Assembly: GCA_036346405.1 (NCBI GenBank)
Contig: CM070562.1
Coordinates: 70,885,482 to 70,949,481, forward strand
Length of the DNA: 64,000 bases
Source: Phyllostachys edulis
Lineage: Eukaryota > Streptophyta > Magnoliopsida > Poales > Poaceae
Direction: 5' to 3'
The notes beneath the pieces were generated by a model. The model had not been told where the DNA came from. It worked only from the letters and a program-made list of their open reading frames with translations, and did no database searches. The position numbers and the translations under genes were made by a program. Below are positions 1 through 11,118 of the stretch, in pieces; position 1 is the first letter of the stretch, and each line of letters begins with the position of its first letter.

Positions 1-1079
1 GGTCGTACCGAAAAACGGTTATACCGCGGAAATAACGTCGGTTGTTCCGATTTTCCTGGAGATTGAAGGATAGATCTTGGAATGGAAAATTATGCAAATG
101 ATCCTTAGTTTTAGTATTCAAATAAATATATCTAGGATCATTATGCATTAGATTGGAGATAGAATCAACAATGAATATAGTTTTTATGAATTAGTCTTTT
201 GATTTTGCAAATAAAACTCATTTTTGATGAAACTTCTCCAAAAGAACCAAAAGAGCACATGAAGAAATTTTAAGCATCCAATTGCATGTATGAGTCATTA
301 ATACCATTATGGACCTATTCATGTGAATAATTTTGGCTCAAATGGCAAAACTCACTTAAGTGCTAGAAAGTGACCATTTAGGTCAAACTTGGATTTTGGA
401 TGAATTTCAAAACCAAATAATTTTTTTTAGGTTGGCCTTTTGAGAAACTTTTGAATACCAAAATTGTTTAGAATGGCCAACTCTAGGTTTTTCCTTTTGG
501 GACAATTGTCAAATTCTTTCTAGAATAGATTTTACACAAAAATCTAGTTTTGGTCAAAAACAAGATTCTAAGATCTAGAATTTTGGTTAGAAACTCATTT
601 TCATTTGAAATAGGTTTTTCTTGAACCAAAACCTTTGCAAAACATTTGGAAATCATTTGTATACATTTTGCAACTAGTTTTTCAAAGTTTATACTAATAA
701 TTTCAAAATCTTGACTTTTGGCTAAATGGCTCATTTTGAGAAACAATACTAGCACTTAATTTATTTGGGCACACTTAGGGATGTGGTATACATGGTTATG
801 ATTTAGCACTCCCCCTTAATGTGCCACTTCTATCTTGCTCAAGATTTCAATAAACAAGTTTTAGCACAAGATCAAGAACACCCTTTTTAAGATTTTACAT
901 GAATGCAACCTACACAAGGCATAAAGGGCTAGATACTTCAATGTAAATACTTGTTACCGAGATAGCATTGATTTATTATATGAATTGATCTTCCTCAAGC
1001 TTGGCTCCATATTTTTCATATGATGGAATCCACCTCTTTATGAGTGAGCCAAACCTCCAATGCTTCTCCAAGTACCTAT
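1..1079 (-). other. Non-coding body of a SIRE-like retroelement, downstream of gag
   Basis: This AT-rich stretch follows the gag ORF in minus-strand sense. No reading frame resembling protease, integrase or reverse transcriptase is visible, so the element looks gag-only here. A purine run on the minus strand at 811-822 (AAGGGGGAG type) resembles a polypurine tract. Bases 1-60 carry CGGT-xx-TACCG palindromes like those in this family's LTR, but they are too few to place an LTR edge. I see no host gene. Confidence 0.45.
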
Positions 1080-2612
1080 TTAATCATTTAAGCGCATTTT
1101 GGTACCCAATACTTGGTTGGGTCCATGAATGTTAGTCACAACACTTTTGGGCACCCAAATGGCCCTAGCATTAGTTTTATGTAAACTAACATTCCTAGCA
1201 AACACATTGCCATTTTTATCTTTCCTAAGCAAATAATGATCATTATAGATGATTGGCTTAGGAGTGATACCTTTGGGACATTCCTTACTAAAATGTCCTT
1301 TTTCCCGGCAATTGTAGCAAGTAGGGCTTTTGCTTCCCTTTGATGTCTTCTTATCTTGCTTAATTCTGGTTTGCCTCTTCTTTGATGACATTGACTTGTC
1401 ATCCATTTGATTTGGGCACACCGAGGCAATGTGACCATTCTTCTTGCATCCAAAGCACTTGATATTGTTGAATTGTTTTCCACTTTGCTTTGGGATGCTC
1501 TTCACCTTTTTCTTGGCGATGAAATCAAGTCCTCTCTTTTCATTCATCTTGTTTGGGCATATGGAGGCAAGATGTCCCTTCTCATGACAATTAAGGCACT
1601 TAATATTCTTCGTGTGTCTTGCATTGTGCCTCATCTTGCTATTTTCCTTCTTCTTCTTGGGAGTAAAGCCAATACCACTCTTATCTTGCAGGCATATTTG
1701 CTTGCTCAATATTTCATCGAGAGTGGCCTTCCCTTTGTAGCTTCTTTCCAAGTCAATTGTCAATTTCTTGACTTGGGCCTTGAGCTCATTATTTTCTTCT
1801 ACAAGGTTAGTCTCAACAAGCATAGAAGAAATAGAATCATCTAATTTAGAGCAACAAGGCATATCGATCAAATCATCACAAGAAGTGGATATATTGATTT
1901 TAGATGAAATGCAAGAGTTAGCAATTACACATGGCATATCATCTAATAAATCACAAGCAATGCCAATATCCACTTTAGGCTTTTTAAGTTCATTTAGGAG
2001 GAGAATTTCATGTTCATCTTTTAAAACATTATAATCATTTTGAAGTGAGACATACTCATTCTTCAAAACCTTGAATTTAGATTTCTCCTTTCCTAAATAA
2101 TCATTTAGATCTAACAACTCATCATATGAAGGTTCATTATTATTGTTTACCTCCTTTTTACCTTTAGCCATAAAGCAATGATGCGATGTAGATGGAGTTG
2201 ATGTGGAGGGGCTTGTGGACTCTTCATCGTCGGAGTTAGAGATTGAGCATTCTTCTCCCGACGTCCACTCTTGTATGCAATCATCATTAGTTGAAATGGA
2301 CCTTTCATAATATTCTTGAAGATAGGTCCACATCTTATGAACATTTTGGAGATCACGTACGGCATCAAACACATCTACACTCAAAGCACTAAATAAAGCG
2401 TTAGTTGCTTGAGCGTCAAGATGTAAGCATTTCTCTTCCTCAATTGTTGGAGCAAATTGATCCAATGGAGGAGAAAAGCCAACATCTACAATCCGCCATA
2501 TATTTAGGCCCATGGCCTTAAAATAACATGACATGCGGATTTTCCAATGAGCATAATTTGTGCCATCAAATAAAGGTGCTTCACCAAGGTGCACTAAATC
2601 TCTAGTCGCCAT
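1080..2612 (-). CDS. Ty1/copia gag polyprotein (SIRE/Maximus-like) with three CCHC zinc knuckles
   Basis: This intact 510-residue ORF encodes a retrotransposon nucleocapsid (GAG), the protein that packages element RNA into cytoplasmic particles. Residues 1-110 form the gag N-terminal domain typical of plant copia elements (LFDGTNYAHWKIRM near residue 15; MWTYLQEYYE near 95). A Ser/Thr-rich linker follows, then a predicted coiled coil at about 160-300. Three C-x2-C-x4-H-x4-C zinc knuckles lie at about 339-352, 386-399 and 432-445. The tail has a WVPK...GPNQ segment and then stops, where an autonomous element would continue into protease. The start lies 44 bases from a primer binding site. With no pol following, this is either a gag-only non-autonomous derivative or a deletion product. 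It is the best preserved retroelement ORF in the window. Confidence 0.85.
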   Translation of the reverse strand: MATRDLVHLGEAPLFDGTNYAHWKIRMSCYFKAMGLNIWRIVDVGFSPPLDQFAPTIEEEKCLHLDAQATNALFSALSVDVFDAVRDLQNVHKMWTYLQEYYERSISTNDDCIQEWTSGEECSISNSDDEESTSPSTSTPSTSHHCFMAKGKKEVNNNNEPSYDELLDLNDYLGKEKSKFKVLKNEYVSLQNDYNVLKDEHEILLLNELKKPKVDIGIACDLLDDMPCVIANSCISSKINISTSCDDLIDMPCCSKLDDSISSMLVETNLVEENNELKAQVKKLTIDLERSYKGKATLDEILSKQICLQDKSGIGFTPKKKKENSKMRHNARHTKNIKCLNCHEKGHLASICPNKMNEKRGLDFIAKKKVKSIPKQSGKQFNNIKCFGCKKNGHIASVCPNQMDDKSMSSKKRQTRIKQDKKTSKGSKSPTCYNCREKGHFSKECPKGITPKPIIYNDHYLLRKDKNGNVFARNVSLHKTNARAIWVPKSVVTNIHGPNQVLGTKMRLND

Positions 2613-2655
2613 CCTTTACTCTCTAGACGGTTAAGTCTAATAAATGAGAGACCAA

Positions 2656-2667
2656 GCTCTGATACCA
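2656..2667 (-). other. Primer binding site (initiator Met tRNA)
   Basis: The minus strand reads TGGTATCAGAGC, the usual plant primer site complementary to the 3' end of initiator methionine tRNA. It sits two bases beyond the LTR end (CTTACA) and 44 bases before the gag start, fixing the element's orientation. Confidence 0.9.
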
Positions 2668-2669
2668 CT

Positions 2670-5600
2670 TGTAAGATCGAGGAGGCCGACTAGAGGGGGG
2701 TGAATAGGCGGTTTTAAAATTCTTTTGGCTAAAACCGATTTCTAATCTGAAGCTAATACAAATACGGTTTTGCACAATTAAAGCCTAAAACAACTAGGTT
2801 CAACTAAGTGTGCCAACAAGACAAGTCTATTGATGAATATAGCAATTAAGCATATGACATGAGCAATTCAATTCTAGCAATGGTGAATAGCACAATGAAC
2901 TAATGCAATCATACACAATGAATAAGCAATTTACTACAAGGTATATAAATTGCACAATGTAAATCAAGCATTCATACACAATGAATATAAATGCAATAGT
3001 GAGACACAAGAGATCAAACCACAATTGACACGGCGATGTTTTATCGTGGTGATCGGAGACTTGCCGGTCTCCCCTAATCCACGTTGAGGTAAGCCCAAAC
3101 TAATTGGACCGGCTCCACGAATTAAGCCAAACACCTCAATTCCACTAGTGGTAGCTCTTTCCCGCTCCGGGTAGGTGAGCTCCAACCTTCACAACACGCC
3201 GGGTCTTCTCACAAGCTTCTTGAGAAGATCACCGGTCCACGACGCCTCCACACCGTCTAGGTGTCGGCAAACACCAAGAGTAACAAGTCAAGCCCCTTGC
3301 TTGACTCTCATCACGTGCAACGAATGCACAAGCTCAAGTGGATACAAAATCCACCTCTAGATGCAACACATGCAATTAGAGACCTCTCTCCTTGCTCACA
3401 AGGTGCAACACATGCACAATTGAGAGGAGAGGCTTACACTAGCTCAAGAGAGTGAAATGGGATGCCAAAAGTTGCCTCTCAACCGACCAAGGGGGTAATT
3501 ATAGCCCCTACACAAAAAACTAGCCGTTGGGAGACGAAACAGCCAAAAACTAGTCGTACCGCACTCACAAGGGGTGGTACAACCGTTCTGGGCGGTCGTA
3601 CCGCTCTTTACACAGCGGTCGTACCGCAGCTCAAAATCAGCACAGACGACACTCGGTAAAAAGGTCATAACTTTTGACTCCGATGTCGGAATTGAGTGAT
3701 CTTAGACTCTATGGAAAGCTTATTCAGAGGGCTACACAACCCACCTATTTGATTTGATCTCAAACATATTTTATCAAATCAAAAAAGCACAACTCCAAAG
3801 AGGCACTACCATGGTCTAAGTCCAAAGTATAGCAACAAGCAATCTTAGACCATGCCAAGAGAAAATACATGAATCCCAACAATTTGCAAAACACATTTGC
3901 AAACTTAGATCATGCCACAAGGAGTAGGTACATGGACTTCAACCATTTGCAAAACACATTTGCAAAGTATAGTCACATGTTACAAGGATAAAATGCATGA
4001 GCATCGACTATTTGCAAAACACATTTGCAAATAATAGCATCATGCCAAGGTGAGCTAGAGCAAGTGAGATTGAGCTATCAACACATGATGAGACTCAAGC
4101 TACTAGACAAGACCCCTCTTAATAGTACGGCAACCTATACTAGCAATCCGGTCTTTCAACCAAACACCAAGACCGGTAAAAGACTAGGAACACATCCTTA
4201 GCCCTAGCTAGTCATACCTTTGCCTTGAGCATCTTATTGAAGGTTGATGATGCACATCTTCACTTCAAGTCCGGGTCATTGTCTTGACATGCATCAACCC
4301 ATGATGTATCATTTACTTGACCTCAATCAACACATGATGAGTCTTCTCTTGACTTGATGATCAACTCATGATCATCTCTTTTCGAGATCTTGATATGCAT
4401 CAACACATGATGCATCCTTTTCTTGAACCTTGACTTGATGAAGATCAACTCATGATGCCATCCGAAGTCTCCATTACCCTAGAACATAACTTATTCATCC
4501 AACTCATGGAAAATGTTAGTCCCATAATGATTAACATCAATTATCAAGATATACCTGCAAAACAAGTCGTTGAAAATCCTGGACCGGTACTACCGCCAAC
4601 CAAATTGCGGTACTACCGCTTGGTCCGGTCGTACCGCGTGAAGGAGCGGTACTACCGAATCTGAGGATTCAATTTGTTGAAGATTACAAGTGTTCGGAAT
4701 TTTGTACCGCCATATGAAAACGGAATGACCGCGAAGCGGTACGATTGTTCCCAAGCGGAACGTCCGATTTCGATTGAGTTTTAGAGCGATTTGCACTTGT
4801 TCTGTTTTTATTGAACCGCCTCACAAAATTGAACGACCGCACATCGATGCGACCGATTGTCACAGAAGCGGTACGACCGATTTCCATAAGGGATTACGAG
4901 GCAAATTGCATCGCTTCGGTTTTCTTGAACCGCCAACTAAAATGCGGAATGACCGCGATCTTGATCTGACCGTTCAAGGACCCGGTCGTTCGCTTGAACA
5001 CTAATTCTTGTTCCTTCAAAATGCGGTACTACCACCACATAACATTCGGTCATACCGCACCAAGCGGTACGACCGCAAGTATAATTGCGGTACTACCGAT
5101 TTTGGATAGAAGCACTTAGAACTTTTCAATTTGATTTCAAGTTTAAATTCAAATGCATGCATGATCCTAAATTGATCCAAAGGGCAAGAACATGCTATCA
5201 AGCTACTAGCCATGATCCCTCTATTGTCATGCATTTTCATTACCATGTCGCCATCCATAAACTGGGACTAAGCCTTTAAACATCTTAGCACACACGTTAG
5301 TCCCACAACACAATTGCAAATAATTGAATGTAGATTGGTATGAGTATATAAGCACTACACAAATTGTATATACTCATATGAATATATATAACTACACAAG
5401 TTATATATATTCAAGGATATGTGAGTACACATAAACTACACAAGTTATGTTATGCTCACATATAAGTATATTTAGATTACACAAGTCTTATATACTCACA
5501 TGAATATATTAACTATGCACGTTAAATATATTCAAAGGATATGTTTCAAAGTAAAGATCCCAAATATGTGTGGAAACAGGAATATTGATCAATACTAATG

Positions 5601-6051
5601 AAACCTCAAAATATAGAATGAACTCCCCCTATATGTGTGCATACATGAATATGTAATGGAAACATATGCACATATTTAGGTTAATCTTTTGGTGGGTTCA
5701 ACCTATATTTTGGATCCAAGGAATGCAGTAAAATATAAGAACTATGAAGTCGAATGCATACCTCTTTTGTTCTTTATATCCAAACGAGACTAATCATGAG
5801 ATAAGGCAAATAGAAGAGTTAGTCTCATAAATAGATTTGTCATTATAAATGCATACCTGTTTGGATTTTCCTTTTGTTTATCCAATGAATTGGATTTGTC
5901 ATTAATCACATGCATGCCTTCATGGTTTTCACCTTTATATCCAAATAAGACTACATAATATTGATATCAATGAAAGTGTTAGTCCCACAATTAGATTTGT
6001 CATTAATCACCAAAACTCCATTAACACATAATGGCGGGTCTAGATCCTTCA
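2670..6051 (-). mobile_element. LTR (3.4 kb) of the SIRE-like element, shared between two tandem bodies
   Basis: In minus sense the LTR starts TGAAGGATCTAGACCC at 6051 and ends CTTACA at 2670. Its limits were set by comparison with the solo copy at 11119-14105, which has a target duplication. It is flanked by a polypurine tract on its upstream side and a primer site on its downstream side. Two blocks (about 3548-3626 and 4583-5099) are crowded with short palindromes of the type GCGGTAC-x-ACCGC. The small ORFs inside it have no family features and are not called. Confidence 0.85.
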
Positions 6052-6066
6052 ATCTCCCCCTTTTTG
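6052..6066 (-). other. Polypurine tract before the SIRE-like LTR
   Basis: The minus strand reads AAAAAGGGGGAGAT directly before the LTR start. The preceding sequence (CATCAATCACC) also resembles the end of the internal region of SIRE/Maximus-type elements, where plus-strand DNA synthesis is primed. Confidence 0.8.
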
Positions 6067-7440
6067 GTGATTGATGACAAATCCTTTATAAATGACAACA
6101 TTTGGATATAAGTCAACATAGGATAAGAAATAAAGCTTATTTGACTATTTACATGCATTGAAATGACAAGAGAATCTTGGTAAACTCCCACTTTTGGCAC
6201 CACAAGATTCTCCCCCTTTTAGGCAACACAAGAAAAGCTCAAACAAATTAACATCCAAATGTAGCTCATACAAATTCTCCCCCTTTTGGCATTAAGCACC
6301 AAAAACCGAAACAAATCTTAAGCAAAAGGAGAGTCTTTGCAAAACTTATGAGCTAGGCAATAAAACTCATTTTATTTTGAGCAAATAAGCATACTCCCCC
6401 TTTTGGCATAAAACAACAAAAATCCAAAGTAAAACGAAGCCATAAGGTAGTCTTTTTAAATTGGTTTTCCCATATAATAGATTACCCATTTTAAAAATGA
6501 AAACATTTTTCAATAATACTTTTTCAAAACTTTTTAGGAAAACTCCCCCTTACACAAAGGTTCCTCTTGAAGACAGACATTCTTCTCCTTTGACACACAA
6601 AGGTTTTCTTCTTGTCGATACTCCTTTGACATTCTTCTCCTTTGACACACAAAGGTTTTCTTAAATCAATCCATATCTTTTCTTTTGGCCTTTAAAAGCT
6701 CCTTTATCCAATTATCTCCTCTTTGTCATCCTTTTGAAATATGTCCATCCAACACTTAAGATGACTTCTACTTCTTCCACTTGATCTTTGATTTGCATCC
6801 AAAAACTCTCTCTTTGACATTAGGCACAAAAGCATTCTCCCCAATGTCTTTATGTGTATCCACTTGTAAGATAATCCTTATACATCACTTTGTAGATACC
6901 ATGAGTCGACAATACCACTTGTTGGTAATACATGTAGATACCACTTGTAAATAATACTCGAAGATATCACTTGTAAATCCACATGTTGATACCACTTGTA
7001 GAGAACATGCGTCGACAAGATTTGAACTCTCAAAGTGCTGGGACTTCTCTTGCAAAGATCTTCAAAGAATGCATCCAAAGAGAAGAGAGAAATAGAGAAT
7101 CCACTTGAGAGAAAAGATGATATCAAGAATAATTAATTCCATTTGTAGAAACTTGGTACCACTTTGAGAGATAAGCCTTGGAGAGATACCACTTGAAAAA
7201 AGCATACCATGAATTGAAGGTATCGGAGAGAGCTTGGTTTGAAAAGAATTGATTGGCAAGGAATGAAATAGATACCACTTGAAGGTGGGTACAAGCAAGA
7301 TACCATTTGAAGGATATCACAAGAAAAGATAAGATGATATCAATTGAAGAATACCACTTATATAACAAGTAATATGAATTCCATGCCGAGGTCAAGTTGA
7401 TCAAAAGGTGCTATCACTTGAATGAATACCACTTGAATGA
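6067..7440 (-). mobile_element. Internal 3' non-coding region of a SIRE-like element, with extra PPT-like and PBS-like repeats
   Basis: No coding frame is credible. At least four further purine tracts of the AAAAGGGGGAG type occur (around 6210, 6280, 6393 and 6542 in minus sense). Between 6911 and 7440 about ten copies of a 10-base word occur, GATACCACTT in plus sense and AAGTGGTATC in minus sense. The minus-sense word matches the LTR/primer-site junction of this family (ACAAGTGGTATC). The right edge against the next LTR fragment is approximate. Confidence 0.55.
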
Positions 7441-8248
7441 TAAATATATCACAAGGTCTCCGACTAGCTTGTATCAGTATCGACCGATCATGAATCGTCA
7501 ACTAAGCGACCTACTCGTGTATACTCCTTTGCCTCACGATGTGCGGTGAACTCCGGTGAGATGTTGTGTCATCCATGGACTGTTCAATACTTTCTCGATC
7601 GAGTGTCGAGATAACTTTACGTGGTCGAACACTTGACTACTAGTGGCATGGCCATGCACTTTCTTTATCCGATCTGTGAGGGCCCAGAGACATCTCTCTG
7701 TTATGTTAGGAGGGCAAATCCCATATCAGGCCAATCACATTCCTCTCTATGTTTGAGCATACCCAAAGCTACCTTTATAACTACCCGATTCTGGTGTAGC
7801 GTTTGGCAACCCCTAAGAGTGCTCTTACACATGTAGGAAACCATCTGATCTCAGGTCTAAGGATTATACATTATCATTGCTTGAGACCAACTAATGACAC
7901 ATAGATTCATAACAATCTCAATAGTGCCTCAAGGTGGGTCTTATCCAACATCATGTTCTCTAACATGTGTCCATATTATTGGTTTGATATCTCCATATCT
8001 ATGACTCGTGAAACATAGTCATCAACCAATACATATGCTAGTCTATTCATATGTGTCCTCATATGTTTACGACCAGGGATCGTATAAGAATAATTATCGC
8101 AGGAATATAGAGTTTCACAACCAAGTCACATACTTGATAATAAATATTAACAATATTATTCTAGGAACAAGATAACACATTATCCAATGTCATGAACATA
8201 ATGAAATATAATCATCTCTATGATTGCCTCTAGGGCATATTTCCAACA
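7441..8248 (-). mobile_element. BARE/Angela-like Ty1/copia LTR fragment
   Basis: In minus sense the sequence begins TGTTGGAAATATGCCCTAG at 8248 and continues AGGCAATCAT. As I recall, this is the characteristic start of BARE/Angela/WIS-type LTRs in grasses. The other LTR edge is not clear and was placed where the AAGTGGTATC-rich sequence stops. No matching target duplication was found, so it is a truncated or recombined fragment. It removed the 5' half of the chromovirus that follows. Confidence 0.55.
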
Positions 8249-8512
8249 AAAGCAACCCAGAAATTCAACTCTGGGGACTTTCCCAAGCCCCGCACCACTC
8301 AGCCGTCCTCTCCGTCCAAGGCACCGGCACCAGCTCAACGCCCAATCAGCTCAGGTTTCCGCAACACTTCTCCCGGAGGCCAATTTCAGAAGAAGGCACC
8401 CGCTACCCCTACTGCAGGAGTCACCTGTTTCTACTGCAATGAAGTGGGGCACTACACCAATAAGTGCCCGAAGAAGAGCAAGCAGCAACCCCAACCCGAC
8501 CAAATCAGGTAG
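8249..8512 (+). pseudogene. Gypsy gag C-terminal fragment with CCHC knuckle
   Basis: Only the Pro/Ser/Gln-rich tail and one zinc knuckle of GAG remain. The knuckle lies at 8426-8467 and reads C-x2-C-x4-H-x4-C (CFYCNEVGHYTNKC). A basic stretch follows, then a TAG stop at 8510. The fragment begins abruptly at the edge of the copia LTR at 8248. The protease continues in another frame, so at least one indel lies between 8512 and about 8572. Confidence 0.75.
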
Positions 8513-8571
8513 TTCTAGCACCTGGCAGCACCTCAACTGTGAAGCCATCAGTGTAGTACACGAAAAGACGT

Positions 8572-8775
8572 GTGAATCACGTCACAGCGGAAGAAGCTCA
8601 GACTGCACCAAATGTGGTCCTTGGTACGTTCCTTGTCAATTCAGTACCAGCATCAGTTTTATTTGATTCTGAAGCTTCGCATTCTTTTGTTTCAAGTAAG
8701 TTTGTGGGAAAATATGGGTTATCTATCTCTCCCTTAGTTAACCCTATGTTAATCATTCTCTGGGCTCGAAGATGA
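8572..8775 (+). pseudogene. Gypsy protease fragment (retropepsin-like)
   Basis: The frame shows the chromovirus protease signature LGTFLVN..PASVLFDS-x-ASHSF. Retropepsin-type aspartic proteases need a D-S/T-G triad here. The codon at 8671-8673 gives Glu in place of Gly, so the active-site loop is damaged. The frame is lost near 8770, and the following domain is read in a different frame. There is no true start codon; this is an internal part of the gag-pol polyprotein that would cleave it into mature proteins. Confidence 0.75.
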
Positions 8776-9974
8776 GGACTAGTTCCCTATGCCCAAATCT
8801 TACCTTAGAAATATCGAGAGTACCTTTCTTGGTAGACTTAATAGTCTTGCACTCCCAAGGATTGGATGTGATTCTCGAAATGGATTGGCTAGCCAAGAAT
8901 CAAGGCCAGATAGACTGTGCTAGTAGGTCTATCACCCTCACCAATGAACAAGGAATCCAAGTGGAATTCAGACCCGAGACCTCTGTGCAAGTGAGTCCTA
9001 TCCTGACCAGTTTGAAGGAAGTAAAGCTAGAAGACCTCCCAGTGGTCAAAGAATACCCAGATGTATTTCCTGAGGAATTGCCCGGTATGCTACCAGATAG
9101 GGACATCATGTTCCTAATTGACCTAGTCCCAGGGACAACCCCAATTTCAAAGAGGCCCTACATAATGCCAGCAAGTGAGTTAGCAAAATTGAAGAAACAA
9201 ATCGAAGAATTGCAAGGCAAGGGTTTTATTAAACCAAGCTCATCACCATGGGGAGCACCGGTACTGTTTGTTAAGAAGAAGGATAACAGTATGAGGATGT
9301 GCATGGATTACAGATCACTCAATGAAGTCACAATCAAGAACAAGTATCCTTTGTCCAGGATCGATGACCTCTTTGACCAGTTGAAAGGAGCAAGTATTTT
9401 CTCCAAGATTAATTTGAGATCTGGTTACCATCAGTTGAAGATCAGACCAGAAGACATCCCCAAGACTGCTTTCACCACAAGATATGGACTGTACGAGTTT
9501 ACAGTGATGTCATTCGGGTTGACAAATGCATCAGCTTATTTCATGAACATGATTAATAAAGTATTCATGGAATTCTTGGATAAATTTGTGGTCGTGTTTA
9601 TTAACGATATTCTCATCTACTCGAGGGATAAAGAAGAGCATGAGAAGCATCTCAGGGCAGTGTTGGAAAGACTCAGAGAGCAATAGCTCTATGCCAAATT
9701 CAGTAAAAGTGAATTTTGGCTAAGCCAAGTAGCTTTTCTCGGACATATCATGTCAGCAGGAGGAGTTGAAGTAGATCCCGCAAAGGTTGAAGCCGTATTG
9801 GATTGGAGGCAACCCAAGTTTGTCACCGAAGTCAGGAGTTTCCTTGGATTAGCTGGATACTACCGAAGATTCATAGAAGGTTTCTCCAAGACCGCCAGAC
9901 CTATGACTCAGCTTTTGAAGAAAGAGAAGTTTGAATGGACTAAAGCCTGTGAGCAAAGTTTTCAAGAATTGTAG
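8772..9974 (+). pseudogene. Gypsy reverse transcriptase (inactive)
   Basis: This segment carries the end of the protease linker (LDVILEMDWL) and then reverse transcriptase. RT marks are KRPYIMPASELAKLKKQ, SSSPWGAPVLFVKKKD, RMCMDYRSLN, YPLSRIDDLFDQL, the F-x-x-SGYHQ region, and the catalytic box. The box reads F-I-N-D at 9597-9608 where the family has F-I-D-D; the codon at 9603-9605 (AAC) replaces a catalytic aspartate. TAG stops interrupt at 9684 (before LYAKFSKSEFW) and 9972. The thumb and connection region (VAFLGHIMSAGGVEVDPAKVEAV) is in the same frame. The intact enzyme copies element RNA to DNA inside particles; this copy could not. Confidence 0.9.
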
Positions 9975-10721
9975 AAGAGACTAGTTTCTGCTCCTGTGCT
10001 AGTCTTACCAGACATCCGTAAGGACTTTGAAGTTTTCTGTGACGCCTCTCGTCAGGGCCTTGGATGTGTGCTGATGCAGGAAGGAAGAGTAGTAGCTTAT
10101 GCATCTCGACAGTTGAAGCCTCATGAAGGAAATTACCCGACGCATGACTTGGAACTAGCCGCAATTGTGCATGCCTTGAGAATTTGGCAGCATTACCTCA
10201 TCGGTAATCGTTGTGAGATTTTCACAGATCACAAAAGTTTGAAGTACATCTTCACTCAGTCAGAACTCAACCTCAGGCAGAGAAGATGGCTAGAACTAAT
10301 AAAGGATTATGACCTTGGAATGCATTACCATTCAGGCAAGGCAAACATAGTGGCAGATGCCCTGAGTCGAAAAGGGTATTGCAACACTACGTTGGTTCAG
10401 AAGAGTCAGCCAAGGCTGTATGAAGAGTTGAGGCATCTGAACTTGGAGATTGCTAACCAAGGTTGTGTAAACACCTTAGAAGTGCAACCGACTGTTCATA
10501 ATCAAATCAGAGTGAAGCAGAAAGAAGATGAAGACATGAAAGAAATCAAGAAAAACATGAGAAGAGGCAAAGCCCCAAGATTTTTCGAATATGAGCAAGG
10601 TACAGTTTGGTTCGGTAGCTGCATCTGTGTGCCGGATCACCAGGAGATAAAGCAGTTGATTCTGAAAGAAGCCCATGAATCGCCTTACTCCATTCATCCA
10701 GGCAGTACCAAGATGTACTAG
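9975..10721 (+). pseudogene. Gypsy RNase H and integrase zinc-binding domain
   Basis: In the same frame as RT, the sequence shows Ty3-type RNase H: VFCDAS (first acidic residue), CVLMQEGRVVAYASRQL, HDLELAAIVHAL (E), FTDHKSLKYIF (D) and ADALSRK (last D). The integrase HHCC region follows, with HESPYSIHPGSTKMY giving the two histidines; the cysteine pair (CDVC) lies just after the stop at 10719. RNase H removes the RNA strand during reverse transcription. The stop before DLKERYWW is TAG at a site where related elements have glutamine. Confidence 0.88.
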
Positions 10722-11118
10722 GATCTAAAGGAAAGGTATTGGTGGGTCAGTATGAAGCGAGAGATTGCCGAGTTCGTCTCACACTGTGATGTATGCCAAA
10801 GAGTCAAGGTAGAACACAAAGACCAACTGGATTGTTGCAACCTTTACCAATTCCCGAGTGAAAGTGGGAACAGGTAGGCATGGATTTTATCACTGGATTG
10901 CATAGGACTCAATCGGGATATGATTCCATCTGGGTTGTGATTGATTGTTTAACTAAAGTGGCACACTTCATACCAGTCAAGACCACTTATCAAAGTAATA
11001 AGTTGGCAGAGTTATACATGGCCAGGATCGTACGCTTGCATGGAGTGCCCAAAAGGATAGTGTCTGACAGAGGATCGCAGTTCACATCTAGATTTTGGAA
11101 GAGCTTGCATGAAGCCTT
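10722..11118 (+). pseudogene. Gypsy integrase core, first part (up to the solo LTR)
   Basis: After ERYWW.SMKREIAEFVSHCDVCQR, one base appears to be missing near 10820 and the frame shifts. A TGA occurs at 10859 just before KWEQVGMDFITGL. Two of the three catalytic acids are visible: Asp in MDFI (10883-10885) and Asp in IVSDRGSQFTS (11066-11068). The ORF ends in SLHEAF, where the solo LTR begins. The integrase would join element DNA to the chromosome. Confidence 0.87.
11114..11118. repeat. Target-site duplication GCCTT (left)
   Basis: The five bases GCCTT directly before the solo LTR are repeated at 14106-14110 directly after it. Removing the LTR and one copy restores continuity of the integrase frame. 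Confidence 0.93.

Noticed and set aside
1..62. 3' LTR of the SIRE-like element at the window start
   Set aside because: Only the CGGT-type palindromes are shared; no LTR start (TGAAGGATC) is found between 62 and 1079.
1407..2034. Plus-strand frames of 88-145 codons across the gag gene
   Set aside because: They are antisense shadows of the minus-strand gag ORF, which has three zinc knuckles and a clear start.
2656..2667. Possible tRNA-Met gene fragment
   Set aside because: Only 12 bases match, in the exact place of a retrotransposon primer site.
3175..3668. Several 60-75 codon frames inside the SIRE-like LTR, with counterparts at 13089-13901
   Set aside because: They lie in LTR sequence, overlap one another on both strands and have no domain.
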